13,766 nucleotides of DNA from Phycisphaerae bacterium (GCA_003557125.1 PWPN01000171.1:1-13766), one strand, 5' to 3'; counted from the first letter of the stretch, positions 1 to 8,028 are shown. Program-made: numbers and translations. The notes: generated by a model not told the origin, from the letters alone.

Positions 1-119
1 CTCCGCGACGTCCGACCACAAAACCTGTACAACCCTGCACCTCATGAAATATCCGGGTTAGCGCCCTGCCAACCTGTAGCGCCCGTACCCCCCTGAGAAG
101 CAGGCATTGCTCACACGGA

Positions 120-1616
120 TCAGCCTGTAATATGGCTGTAGGCCAACCCTGAAAGCTGGGTATAGGCTTTGAGCATCGGCAGATGCTTGCCGTAGACGAG
201 CACGTTGTGATGCCCTCGGATGTCGCGTGTGTCAGCCACATCGTCTACGGACATTTCGAAGGCGGTGCGACAGCCTCCGACGCCGTCGCCGGGATGCGTC
301 TCGATGTTGGCCAGCAGCGTACCGGTGCAGGCCATCAGCTCGCCCGGATGGAGGAATTTCATCATCGTGACATCCTGGCCTTCGCGGAGAATGACCTGGG
401 GAGCGACGCCCCAGTCCGACTCATGATGGGAGCGAAGGACGTACTCGCTGTCCGGTTCGTCGACGCCGTCCATTTTCGTCGGGGCTGTGCAGTGCGCGCC
501 CATGTAGGTGTTACGGACCGTGTTGGGCGAGGGGTTGTGCATAAAGCCGGGACGATCGAGCAGGAAGCTGCCCAGAAGAAGCGAGAGCGTGGCTGTGATG
601 TCGCGTTCGCATGCCCCGCACGTTCCTTCGTTGAGAAGCTGCATGTAGGCCATGCATGGCGGCGGCGTGCGTCGGTCGGCCACGAGGCCGAGGCAGTCCA
701 TCGTGATGGCGTCGCAGCCGGTCTCCTTGATCAGCTGGCGATTGGCGACGTAGGTGCGGGCAGCCTCGAAGATCTCGTTCTCATCCGGCTCGACGATCCG
801 TTGCGATTTGGAGCGGTAGCAGGCCGCGATTTCGCGTGCTTCGGTGGAATTGGCTGTGGCGTCGTAGGCCAGTGCGAAACGCTCGAGCGGAATGTGATGG
901 AGCATCGTCCCGAGCGGTTCGAGCTTCTGCTCCTGCTCCTGTTGCCCGTGGACCACGGCGACCCGCGTCACGGACATCTGCCATACGGTTTTGAGCATGC
1001 GCAGGGCGGTCCCCAGCCACTCGACGTCCTGTGTCGAGCCGACGAACAGGCGCGGGATCGTGCGGTATTTCTGGAGCGTGGGCGTGAACTGGGTCCCTTG
1101 CGGAGCGAAGACGATCGTGGGCAGGTCGCCGCGATTCTCAAGGTACCAGTCGACCTTGTCCCATCCGCAGGGGTGCAGCCCCATGACGGTGAGTATGACG
1201 CCGTCGGCCTGGGTGGCTGCGGTCGATTCGAGGAAGGCATTGACGGCAGCGCTGTCCGTCAGCGCTTCGGCCTGAATGTCGATTTTTACGCCGAGTCTAG
1301 CGGCAGCTTTTTCGAGCACTTCGGTGTAGCGTCGTTGGCTGGCTGCGATGTCGTAGGCAGCGCCGGGCCAGCCCATGTAGTAGCGGTCGACAGGTTCGCG
1401 CGTGAAGGCCGCTCGGAACAGGGGTTGCTTGGCGTTGCCCGGTTTGGGGGTAGCCTCCATCGCGTTGGCGACAGCCGAGTCGAACAGGCCCAACTGGACG
1501 GCCAATGCCGCTCCCCCCAGTGCGCCCAGGCCGGTCAGGAACTCCCGGCGGCCGATGTTCGAGCAGCAACCGACGGGGCAGCATGACTTTCGCGAACGAG
1601 GATCGTTTGCACACAT
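120..1616 (-). CDS. Tat-exported L-fucose/L-arabinose isomerase-like protein
   Basis: The 498-residue product begins with a twin-arginine signal: GRREFLTG at residues 22-29, a hydrophobic Ala/Gly/Leu stretch to about residue 46, and an ANA cleavage site near residue 52. It should therefore be folded in the cytoplasm and exported. The n-region is unusual in carrying five cysteines (C3, C12, C13, C17, C18). The mature part has the overall look of the L-fucose/L-arabinose isomerase fold: alternating alpha/beta N-terminal domains, then a C-terminal part with NEGTCGACERD, a HxxxDxG-like HHESDWG, and a GVGGCR segment. No substrate can be named from sequence. The start is ATG with AAAGGAG eight bases upstream. 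The gene stands alone behind its own promoter and is probably not part of the iron operon. The fold assignment is moderately sure and enzyme activity is not shown; such exported isomerase-like proteins are, from memory, common in Planctomycetes and relatives. Confidence 0.75.
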   Translation of the reverse strand: MCANDPRSRKSCCPVGCCSNIGRREFLTGLGALGGAALAVQLGLFDSAVANAMEATPKPGNAKQPLFRAAFTREPVDRYYMGWPGAAYDIAASQRRYTEVLEKAAARLGVKIDIQAEALTDSAAVNAFLESTAATQADGVILTVMGLHPCGWDKVDWYLENRGDLPTIVFAPQGTQFTPTLQKYRTIPRLFVGSTQDVEWLGTALRMLKTVWQMSVTRVAVVHGQQEQEQKLEPLGTMLHHIPLERFALAYDATANSTEAREIAACYRSKSQRIVEPDENEIFEAARTYVANRQLIKETGCDAITMDCLGLVADRRTPPPCMAYMQLLNEGTCGACERDITATLSLLLGSFLLDRPGFMHNPSPNTVRNTYMGAHCTAPTKMDGVDEPDSEYVLRSHHESDWGVAPQVILREGQDVTMMKFLHPGELMACTGTLLANIETHPGDGVGGCRTAFEMSVDDVADTRDIRGHHNVLVYGKHLPMLKAYTQLSGLAYSHITG

Positions 1617-1763
1617 GGAGGGGCTCCTTTCGCATTGCTTGAAGTGTGTCGCTGCATAGCCGACCTGACCTGATTGAGATGGTAAGGCTCAGAGCCTCAT
1701 GTATTCGGACGATCGCTTATCGCCAGAGCGAAGGTCCCCCTGAAAGAGGGGGATGCGAGGTGC

Positions 1764-1791
1764 ATTATACCACAGGCTGCTCCGCCGTCGA
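1764..1791 (-). promoter_or_regulatory. Sigma70-type promoter of the Tat protein gene
   Basis: Read on the minus strand, TCGACG (1791-1786) is followed after 16 bases by a perfect TATAAT (1769-1764). Transcription would start near 1757, giving a leader of about 140 nt before the ATG at 1616. The leader contains a small hairpin with five C/G pairs at 1735-1753. The -35 matches consensus at four of six bases. Confidence 0.5.
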
Positions 1792-1867
1792 TAATATTTT
1801 TATGGCGGAACGTCACAGAGGGCAGGGGTTGGACCGATTTTCAGGGGGGGGGCTCAACACGACCATC

Positions 1868-1912
1868 ATGAAAGCTCACTTGCACAGGGGGGGGCGTGCA
1901 GTGAGCTTTCAT
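1868..1912. terminator. Strong hairpin with G8 loop after the iron operon, possible terminator
   Basis: Arms ATGAAAGCTCACTTGCAC (1868-1885) and GTGCAGTGAGCTTTCAT (1896-1912) pair along their full length with one bulged base. They enclose a ten-base loop holding eight consecutive G. The hairpin lies about 60 bases after the last gene of the minus-strand iron operon, so it may end transcription or protect the 3' end. No U-tract follows on either strand, so it is not a typical intrinsic terminator. It could equally be a protein-binding palindrome. Confidence 0.45.
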
Positions 1913-1974
1913 CGAATGACGATCGATCCCGAGGGGATCTTTCTTGTCCGGGCCGTGGCGTACTTTTCGGGCGA

Positions 1975-2316
1975 TCAGTGGTCGGTCTTCCTGGAGCGCG
2001 TCCGTTTGGATTTGTCGGATCCGTCCTCCTGCTCCAGGCCCTCGTGCGGTTCCTCGCTTTCCTCGTACGATTCGGGTTCGAGCTCGGAGGAGTATTCGCG
2101 CTCGGCGATGACGTCTTCGAGTCGCTCTTTCTCGGCGACGAGCTGTTCGAGGGTGAGGCTCTCGACGTCGAGCGTGCTGCACGCGGGCAGCTCGATGCCG
2201 TGCTTGCGAAGATACGCATCGACCTGGGTTTTGTTCTTCTTGTACAGGTAAAAGCCTACTGCGGCTGTGCCGAGGCCGACAAAGAATCCGGTTACGTGCT
2301 GCAAGGTCGTTTTCAT
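1975..2316 (-). CDS. Small acidic single-span membrane protein of the iron operon
   Basis: The 113-residue product has an N-terminal hydrophobic helix with Gly motifs (about residues 8-24: TGFFVGLGTAAVGFYLY), then YKKNK and a charged helix. A likely coiled coil spans residues 54-75 (LEQLVAEKERLEDVIAE). The tail is very acidic (residues 75-101) and ends in a basic patch. I chose the ATG at 2316 because AAAGGTG sits directly upstream; an in-frame TTG at 2331 would lie over that site. It begins 27 bases after the stop of the upstream HMA-like gene, so it is the last gene of the operon. The N-terminal layout recalls small DUF-type membrane proteins found beside HMA2-domain P-type ATPases, but I cannot name the family with certainty. 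The acidic tail could bind cations; that is inference. Confidence 0.7.
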   Translation of the reverse strand: MKTTLQHVTGFFVGLGTAAVGFYLYKKNKTQVDAYLRKHGIELPACSTLDVESLTLEQLVAEKERLEDVIAEREYSSELEPESYEESEEPHEGLEQEDGSDKSKRTRSRKTDH

Positions 2317-2343
2317 TTCGTCACCTTTCAAATGGTATGCGCC

Positions 2344-3189
2344 CTATGTTTGCGTCTTATCCTTGTCTCCAATACGGAGCGGGATTCCTTTCTCCCACGG
2401 GCCCAGCGCATCGAGCATCTTGTCGTGAAGACGGCTGACTTCCTGGAGATTGCTCAAGAGGTCGCCCTTGGGGCTTCCCGCTCCGACAAAAGTATGGAGC
2501 AAGCTGGGCAGAACTTCCAGCCATGCGCGCCAGCCGGTCCGGCGGATCGCCGAGGCGGTGACCTCGGGCGCATCTCCGTTTCCGTCAGGCCTTACTTCCA
2601 CAGCCTCGGCCCGGCTCTCCAGCAGGTGCCGGCCGAAGGATGCGAACCAGGTCAATAACGCCGATCGCCAGGCATGGCCGCGTAACATCCCGACCGCCAG
2701 GTACGCGACCGAGACGACCTCGGGGTGATACGCACCTTGCTGGCGAAGCTCCCGGACGGCATGCGAGAGGACGGCCGAGCCGGTCGCCATCCCCGCCGCG
2801 ACATCGAGCGCCTTGAGGTTGGAGGGCTTGACCCCGAACGATCTGCAAAGCCAGGAAGCCAGCAGGATCGCCCCCGAGGCTGCGACCGAGGCGGTCAGCG
2901 GATCGTGCGGGGGGCCGGATTCGATCCGGACGGGGCGATTGTCGTGCTGCAAGGACATGGCCAATGCGATACGGACCAGCAGTTCCTCCCGGCGGATGAC
3001 CATCGGGTCGAACTTCACGAGGATCGTGCGGACCGCAGGGGTGTAGCGCAGCGGGGCGATGCCCGCATGCGAGCGAAGCTCCCGCTCGAAAGCGGCCGGG
3101 TCGGGCAGTGGGTGCGAAAGCTCGGCCCGGAGCCTGGCGGGCAGCTCATGCAGCACGGTCACAGTCAATGCATTGTCATCCTGCATCAT
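2344..3189 (-). CDS. HMA-like R-x-R domain membrane protein, ATPase accessory
   Basis: The 281-residue product starts with an HMA2-like ferredoxin-fold domain. It has HELPARLRAE at residues 14-23, the counterpart of PGRxR in its neighbours, then FERELRSHAGI and TPAVRTILVKFDP at 50-62. Hydrophobic segments follow at roughly 97-115, 128-142 and 157-182. It resembles the front part of a P1B ATPase without catalytic domains. The start is ATG at 3189, whose ATGA overlaps the ATPase stop and suggests translational coupling; GGGAAG lies upstream. The stop is TAG, and the frame stays open through 2331 into the next gene. A role as a partner of the ATPase or in organising iron storage is inferred from position. 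The domain family is fairly sure and the function is not. Confidence 0.75.
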   Translation of the reverse strand: MMQDDNALTVTVLHELPARLRAELSHPLPDPAAFERELRSHAGIAPLRYTPAVRTILVKFDPMVIRREELLVRIALAMSLQHDNRPVRIESGPPHDPLTASVAASGAILLASWLCRSFGVKPSNLKALDVAAGMATGSAVLSHAVRELRQQGAYHPEVVSVAYLAVGMLRGHAWRSALLTWFASFGRHLLESRAEAVEVRPDGNGDAPEVTASAIRRTGWRAWLEVLPSLLHTFVGAGSPKGDLLSNLQEVSRLHDKMLDALGPWEKGIPLRIGDKDKTQT

Positions 3190-5396
3190 GATTGCTTCCC
3201 GGTAACATCGTGCCACAACAGGCGGCCCGAATTGGCGACGACGGCGACCGTGCAGGCATTGTGCAGCACGGCGCCCCAGAATACCGGCAAGACGCCCATG
3301 GCCGAGAGGACCAGCCCGACGGTGTTGACGCCGATGGAGATCCCGAAATTCTGCCGGACGATGTCCATGGTCTTTTTCCCGAGGCGGATCACGCCCGGGA
3401 TCAGCAGCGGGTCGTCGCCGGCGATGGTGATGTCGGCAGCTTCCATAGCCACATCGGTGCGGCTCGCGCCGGTGGCGATGCCCACGTTGGCATAGGCCAG
3501 GGCGGGTGCGTCGTTGATGCCGTCGCCCACCATGACCACGTTCGTGCCGCGCGACTGAAGGCGGAGGATCATCTCGGCTTTGTCCTCGGGCAGCGCCTCG
3601 GCGTGGTAGCGATCCATGGCCATCCGGTCGGCGACGACGGAGGCATGCTGCTCGACGTCGCCGGTCAACAGGACGATGTCGTCCATGCCCGTCATGCGCA
3701 GGCGGTTCAGCGCTTTCTTCATGTTCTCGCGGAGCGCGTCCTGCACGCCCAGCACGCCAAGCAGTCGGCCGTCGCCCGCGACGTACAGGATATTTTCGCC
3801 CGAGGCGACCAGCTTGTGCACCGCTACCGTCGCCGAGGCGAGGTCCACACCGCTCTCTTCCATGTGCCGCCGACTGCCGACGCGGACGGTTTGCCCGTCG
3901 ACTTCGACCTCCACGCCCCGGGCCACGACGACGTCGGCGGTCCCGTGCTGGGGGATGGCATAGCCGCTACGGCGGACTTTTTCGAGGATGGCCGCTGCCA
4001 TCGGGTGCGAGGACGTTTCCTCGGCGGCCGCAGCCAGTTCCAGCAGTCGCCGTGAGGTTATGCCCGTCTCAAGCGGGACGACGCTGAGCACCTGGGGGCG
4101 CCCCTCGGTGAGCGTGCCGGTCTTGTCGAGGATGAGCGTGTCGGCCTCGTCCATCAGTTCGAGATAGCTGCCGCCCTTGATGAGGATCCCGTGCCGTGCC
4201 CCGGTGCAGATCGAGGCCGACAGGGCCGTCGCGGTCGAAAGGCGCACGCCGCAGGAATAATCGATGATCAGCATGTTCAGCGCGCGGTCCGCTCTTCGGG
4301 TCACGGCATAGACCAGGGCCGCCAGGGCGAAGTTGACGGGGATGAACGCAGCCGAAAACTTGTCGGCAAAGGCCTGAATGGGGGCCTTGTGCTGGGCGGC
4401 TTCCTCGACCATGTGGACGATGCGCCCCACAGCCGTCTGGTCGCCCACGCGATGGGCGCGTACCCTGACCGAGCCGTTCTTGACGACGCTGCCGGCATAG
4501 ACCTCGTCATTCGCACCGCAGGTGACCGGCATGAACTCGCCCGTGATCGAAGCCTGGTCGACGGCAGCCTGCCCAGCCTCGACGATGCCGTCCACGCTGA
4601 TCTTCTGGCCGGTGTGCACTGCGATCAGGTCGCCGACCTCCAGCTCCTGGACGGTGACCTTGATCTGCGCGCCGTCGGGGAGGACTTTCCAGACGTCCTG
4701 CTCGCCGACCGCGAGCATCTCGCGGATCGCGCGACGTGTACGACCCATCGTCCAGCCGGTCAGTAGCTCGGCGATGTCGGCCAGCCAGATGATCGTCAAC
4801 GCCGCGACGTCCTTGCCGGCCAGGACGCTCGAAAGGATGGCTGTGGCGCTGAGCGTGTCGGCATTGGGGCGACGCGTGTGTTTCAGGGATCCAAGGCCGC
4901 TGCGAAAGATCGGTGCCGCCAATGAGAGGGCCGTCATCGCAGGCATGGAAAACAGGCGACGCAGGAAAGGCACCGAGGCCTTGTGGCCGGATTGACGCAT
5001 CCAGATCATGGCCAGCGCGACCGACGTCACAGCCACCCGTATGGCCATGTCCCTGAGCGGCTCATCCTGCAACCTGCGTTCGGTCACGGTCAGACTGGCC
5101 TGTTTCTGCCTTTCGGACTTGAACGCCTGAAGCGAATAGCTGCCGATGATCTGCTCGACGAGATCGCAGGCCATCTCGTGCGTGAGCCGTTCGGGATCGA
5201 ACCGCACCAGGACATTGCCCGTCAAGCTCGTGACGCGCGCTTCGGTGATGCCCGGAGCTTCCCGCAGCCGCGCCTGGATCCGGTCGGCGCGATCGGACAG
5301 GTGGCGCAGCGCACGCGAACTGATACGGACGCGCCCGGGCAGTGCGTGAACGATCTCGCAGTGCAGCAACGGCTTGGGTTTACGACCAAATTGCAT
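3186..5396 (-). CDS. P1B-type heavy-metal ATPase with N-terminal R-x-R domain, FezB-like
   Basis: The 736-residue product is a complete metal-transporting P-type ATPase. An N-terminal HMA2-like domain has HALPGRVRIS (residues 17-26) in place of a CxxC motif. The actuator TGE is at 285-287, and the transport helix motif is Ser-Cys-Gly at 381-383. The phosphorylation site DKTGT is at 424-428, SSHP at 462-465, TGD at 578-580 and GDGINDAP at 624-631. The last helix carries LHNAC and NSGRLL. From memory, P1B-6 ATPases carry Ser-Cys-Ala here and include FezB of ferrosomes; Mn/Fe/Co exporters of the CtpC type also have HMA2 domains. Hence the metal is probably Fe(II), or Mn/Co. Its start overlaps the end of the preceding gene by 17 bases, with AAGGTGA upstream. 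The family is certain; the ferrosome role is inferred. Confidence 0.9.
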   Translation of the reverse strand: MQFGRKPKPLLHCEIVHALPGRVRISSRALRHLSDRADRIQARLREAPGITEARVTSLTGNVLVRFDPERLTHEMACDLVEQIIGSYSLQAFKSERQKQASLTVTERRLQDEPLRDMAIRVAVTSVALAMIWMRQSGHKASVPFLRRLFSMPAMTALSLAAPIFRSGLGSLKHTRRPNADTLSATAILSSVLAGKDVAALTIIWLADIAELLTGWTMGRTRRAIREMLAVGEQDVWKVLPDGAQIKVTVQELEVGDLIAVHTGQKISVDGIVEAGQAAVDQASITGEFMPVTCGANDEVYAGSVVKNGSVRVRAHRVGDQTAVGRIVHMVEEAAQHKAPIQAFADKFSAAFIPVNFALAALVYAVTRRADRALNMLIIDYSCGVRLSTATALSASICTGARHGILIKGGSYLELMDEADTLILDKTGTLTEGRPQVLSVVPLETGITSRRLLELAAAAEETSSHPMAAAILEKVRRSGYAIPQHGTADVVVARGVEVEVDGQTVRVGSRRHMEESGVDLASATVAVHKLVASGENILYVAGDGRLLGVLGVQDALRENMKKALNRLRMTGMDDIVLLTGDVEQHASVVADRMAMDRYHAEALPEDKAEMILRLQSRGTNVVMVGDGINDAPALAYANVGIATGASRTDVAMEAADITIAGDDPLLIPGVIRLGKKTMDIVRQNFGISIGVNTVGLVLSAMGVLPVFWGAVLHNACTVAVVANSGRLLWHDVTGKQS

Positions 5397-5805
5397 CGGG
5401 AATAGTCACCTTCGGATCGAATACCGGGCGCTGGCGCGTCTGCGCGCGGACCCATTTCTCAAGTTGACGGGCCACGCGTGCGGCCCGGCCGTTGGGCATG
5501 CCCCTGAGGCGATCACGATTGCGACGGAGCATTTCGAGCAACGCGTGCAGGAACCCCAGGATGTCGGACTCCTGAAGTACGTCGGCATCGTAGACGATCA
5601 GCAGGCTGCCCGTTCTGCGGTCGCTTCGGGCCGAGACGATGCCCTGCGGGGCGGCTATCACGCGTTCCAATATCTCGGCCACGTTGAGCCAGTCGTCGGG
5701 GATCCTTTTCAGGAGCGGGATGCGCAGACGAAGTCGGCCCGGCAGCCTGTGGAGGACCCGGGGACGCACCTGTGTCCAGAACCCGATGTCTTCCAGAAGC
5801 TTCAT
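5380..5805 (-). CDS. Small R-x-R/HMA2-like protein of the iron operon
   Basis: The 141-residue product has HRLPGRLRLRIPLLKR (residues 19-34) and TGSLLIVYDADVL (65-77), the same two strands seen in the HMA2 domain of the neighbouring ATPase. It lacks any CxxC metal motif and any clear membrane helix. A long basic helix follows (residues 83-127) with many Arg. I chose the ATG at 5805 because it overlaps the previous stop as ATGA; a GTG at 5847 is possible but reaches further into the upstream gene. The end overlaps the ATPase start. The four adjacent genes with this motif suggest a multi-protein assembly. Ferrosome-associated proteins are recalled to share an R-x-R motif, which supports but does not prove that role. 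Confidence 0.72.
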   Translation of the reverse strand: MKLLEDIGFWTQVRPRVLHRLPGRLRLRIPLLKRIPDDWLNVAEILERVIAAPQGIVSARSDRRTGSLLIVYDADVLQESDILGFLHALLEMLRRNRDRLRGMPNGRAARVARQLEKWVRAQTRQRPVFDPKVTIPDAIWS

Positions 5806-6407
5806 GAATCGTTCTGCCTTCCCGACATCAATCCGTTCACCGCCCACCAGAGCAGTGTAAAGCCGGCTGACAACGCGATCGAGCGCCTCCGCACGAGTTG
5901 CTGGACGCCGAGTCCTGCCAGGGCCAGAAACAGGATCGTCTTCATATCGAGCATGCCGCCGGTCTGCTCGTAGATCGCGCGATTCATCGCCCGTGCCAGT
6001 TCGCGCAGCTCGCGTGCGAACTTGGCTTCCACGTCGCCGTAAATCTGCTTTTCCAGCCCCAGCAGACGGATCAGGGCCGCTGCCAGAACGTCCGGGAAAA
6101 CGCGCTTCGGGTTGTGCTTGACCAGGATGGTGCCGCTGACGATGTTGACGTCGACGTCCTCGACGCCTTCGATACCGAGAAGCGTTTTCCTGAGCTTCTG
6201 AGAAGCTGAGGTCATGCCGACCAGCATCGGTACGCGGAACCGGGTGCGCCCGGGAATCGAATGGACGACCGACAGTACACTGGGCATTTTCAATAGGGGT
6301 GAACTAAACCGGGATTCCTCTTGGTCCGATTCCGCTTTTTTTTCAGCGGACTTTTTTTTTCTGCGGTGGAGCAGACCGGTAATCAGCAGGCTCGTAAGGA
6401 TGTGCAT
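5802..6407 (-). CDS. R-x-R/HMA2-like membrane protein, first gene after feoAB
   Basis: The 201-residue product begins with a short hydrophobic segment (MHILTSLLITGLL), then a Lys/Glu-rich linker encoded by A9 and A8 runs (residues 15-30). The HMA2-like domain follows, with HSIPGRTRFRVP at 49-60 and VNIVSGTILVKHNP at 87-100. An amphipathic region leads to two membrane helices (about 156-170 and 177-193). It belongs to the same motif family as the three genes after it. The ATG at 6407 has only a weak GGAAAAAAGA site upstream. The gene lies 91 bases after the feoB stop, and that gap may contain a weak promoter. Its stop overlaps the next start as ATGA. It may be a ferrosome-type structural or ATPase-partner protein; that is inference. 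Confidence 0.75.
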   Translation of the reverse strand: MHILTSLLITGLLHRRKKKSAEKKAESDQEESRFSSPLLKMPSVLSVVHSIPGRTRFRVPMLVGMTSASQKLRKTLLGIEGVEDVDVNIVSGTILVKHNPKRVFPDVLAAALIRLLGLEKQIYGDVEAKFARELRELARAMNRAIYEQTGGMLDMKTILFLALAGLGVQQLVRRRSIALSAGFTLLWWAVNGLMSGRQNDS

Positions 6408-6457
6408 GTCTTTTTTCCAATGGCTGGGACAGCCTCATCGCCCGAAACAGGGCGGTC

Positions 6458-6486
6458 ATGCTAACGGTCTCCAATCTTGCAGGCAA
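6458..6486 (-). promoter_or_regulatory. Possible internal promoter before the HMA/ATPase genes
   Basis: On the minus strand, TTGCCT (6486-6481) and TAGCAT (6463-6458) are 17 bases apart, each matching consensus at four of six positions. It would start transcripts near 6451, about 45 bases before the ATG at 6407. The downstream genes may also be read from the feo promoter, and the match could be chance. Confidence 0.3.
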
Positions 6487-6498
6487 GGATTCAGCGGT

Positions 6499-8028
6499 TC
6501 AGCTTCCCCTCATCAGGTAGACCGTCTGAGCGACAGCCAGGCAGACCGTGACGGCCACGGCCAGGGGGATCAGGTTTGCCAGCAAGGTCCATTTTTTCGA
6601 CCGCGTCTCCGACCAGATCGTCAACGTGGTGGTCGTGCATGGGTAGTGTAGCAGGGCAAAAAGCATCAGGCAGATCGCTGTCAGGAGCGTCCATCCATTG
6701 TCCCGGAACAGCTGCCCCGGGTCGTCCAGCTCGATCATGCGCCCGAGATTCATGTAGCCCATGATGACCGTGGGAATGACGATCTCGTTGGCCGGGATCG
6801 CGAAAATGAATGCGAGAAGGATGACACCGTCCAGGCCGATGGCATGGCCGATCGGTCCCAACGCATCGGCCATGGTCGAAAACAGGGTCCCTTCGCCGTA
6901 TCGAATCGCCCCCAGCAGCCAGATGATCCCCCCGGCCGGTGCCGCACAGATGATCGCCCGCCGGAGGACGAACAGCGTCCTGTCGATCAGCGACGTATAG
7001 AGAATGCGGCCGATCTGCGGACGGCGGTAGGGGGGGAGTTCCAACGTGAAGGCTGACGGCTCGCCTTTGAGGATCGTTTTCGAGAGCGCCAGTGAGACGA
7101 GCAGGGTGACGGCGACCCCCAGCAGCGTCGCACCGGTGATTGCAGCGACGGCCACCACCGTCGCGAGGTGTGCCGGCACGCTGGCGGCCACGAAGAGCGA
7201 GGCGACCAGGATCAGCATCGGCCATCGACCGTTGCAGGGCACGAAGTTATTCGTCAGGATCGCGATGATCCGTTCGCGCGGCGAATTGATGATCCGGCAG
7301 GCGATGACGCCGGCCGCGTTGCAGCCGAACCCCATCGACATCGTCAGCGACTGCTTGCCGTGCGCTCCGACCCGTCGAAAGATCCGATCCAGATTGAAGG
7401 CGACACGCGGCAGATAGCCGAAGTCCTCCAGCAGTGTGAACAGCGGGAAAAAGATCGCCATCGGCGGCAGCATCACGGAAACGACCCACGCCAGTCCGAG
7501 ATAGACGCCGTCGATCAGGAATCCGCTCAGCGCCGTCGGCCAATAAAGACGATCGGCCAACGCGTGCAGTCCTTCGTAAAGGCTGTACGACAGCCATCCC
7601 GGAGCCGATACGCCGAGGTAATCGGCCAACCATGCGCTCAGGCCTCCCTCTTCGATGAGGACGCCTGCCAGAAAGGTACTCGGGATGTTCGATCCGATGA
7701 TCGTGATCCAGAAGATGGCCGCCAGCAGCGCCACCATGATGGGGATGCCGAACGCACGACTGGTCAGAATGCGGTCGAGGCGCTGCTGCCAGGAAGGTGA
7801 GCCGGCACGGGTCTTTTTTACGGACCGATCGACGATGGCACGCGCCCGGTCGTAGACAGCCTCGGTGACGCGGTCGTGGACCGTCCAGCCGAACCGGGCA
7901 TGATGCTTGTCTGCCCGTTCGAGAATCGCATGCAACAATGGAGTATTCAAGGACACCCAGCTATCTCCTGATTCCAACTGTCTGCGTATCCCTGCTATCC
8001 GCGGATGCCCACTCCCTGCGGATGCCAA
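6499..8028 (-). CDS. feoB: FeoB C-terminal membrane part, separated from the G domain by an in-frame TAG
   Basis: This open frame of 509 codons carries the membrane half of the ferrous iron transporter FeoB. It starts with the end of the GDI helical region (residues 28-71), then about nine to eleven membrane helices. Gate motif one is GFGCNAAGVIACR at 233-245 with NNFVPCNGR at 260-268, gate two is FAIPANEIVIP at 409-419, and HYPCTTTT is at 461-468. It is in the same reading frame as the upstream FeoA/G-domain segment and follows its TAG directly. TTG at 8028 is merely the first possible start codon; no ribosome binding site precedes it, so independent translation looks doubtful. Residues 1-24 are encoded by a 17-bp tandem repeat. 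The membrane part itself shows no further damage, so the gene is either freshly broken or rescued by readthrough. Confidence 0.85.
   Translation of the reverse strand: MASAGSGHPRIAGIRRQLESGDSWVSLNTPLLHAILERADKHHARFGWTVHDRVTEAVYDRARAIVDRSVKKTRAGSPSWQQRLDRILTSRAFGIPIMVALLAAIFWITIIGSNIPSTFLAGVLIEEGGLSAWLADYLGVSAPGWLSYSLYEGLHALADRLYWPTALSGFLIDGVYLGLAWVVSVMLPPMAIFFPLFTLLEDFGYLPRVAFNLDRIFRRVGAHGKQSLTMSMGFGCNAAGVIACRIINSPRERIIAILTNNFVPCNGRWPMLILVASLFVAASVPAHLATVVAVAAITGATLLGVAVTLLVSLALSKTILKGEPSAFTLELPPYRRPQIGRILYTSLIDRTLFVLRRAIICAAPAGGIIWLLGAIRYGEGTLFSTMADALGPIGHAIGLDGVILLAFIFAIPANEIVIPTVIMGYMNLGRMIELDDPGQLFRDNGWTLLTAICLMLFALLHYPCTTTTLTIWSETRSKKWTLLANLIPLAVAVTVCLAVAQTVYLMRGS

Larger units (their letters stand above)
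1617..1974. other. Non-coding region between iron operon and Tat gene
   Basis: These 358 bases hold the promoter and leader of the minus-strand Tat gene, the hairpin at 1868-1912, a smaller palindrome GATCCC-GAG-GGGATC at 1925-1939, and two homopolymer runs of nine G (1844-1852) and eight G (1887-1894). The short reading frames across it have no recognisable product and no convincing ribosome binding site. Confidence 0.6.

Noticed and set aside
183..1586. Long plus-strand reading frame opposite the Tat gene
   Set aside because: It mirrors the codon pattern of the minus-strand gene in G+C-rich DNA and has no recognisable domain.
1978..2658. Plus-strand reading frame opposite the small membrane protein
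   Set aside because: It lies across two real minus-strand genes, with low-complexity residues and no ribosome binding site.
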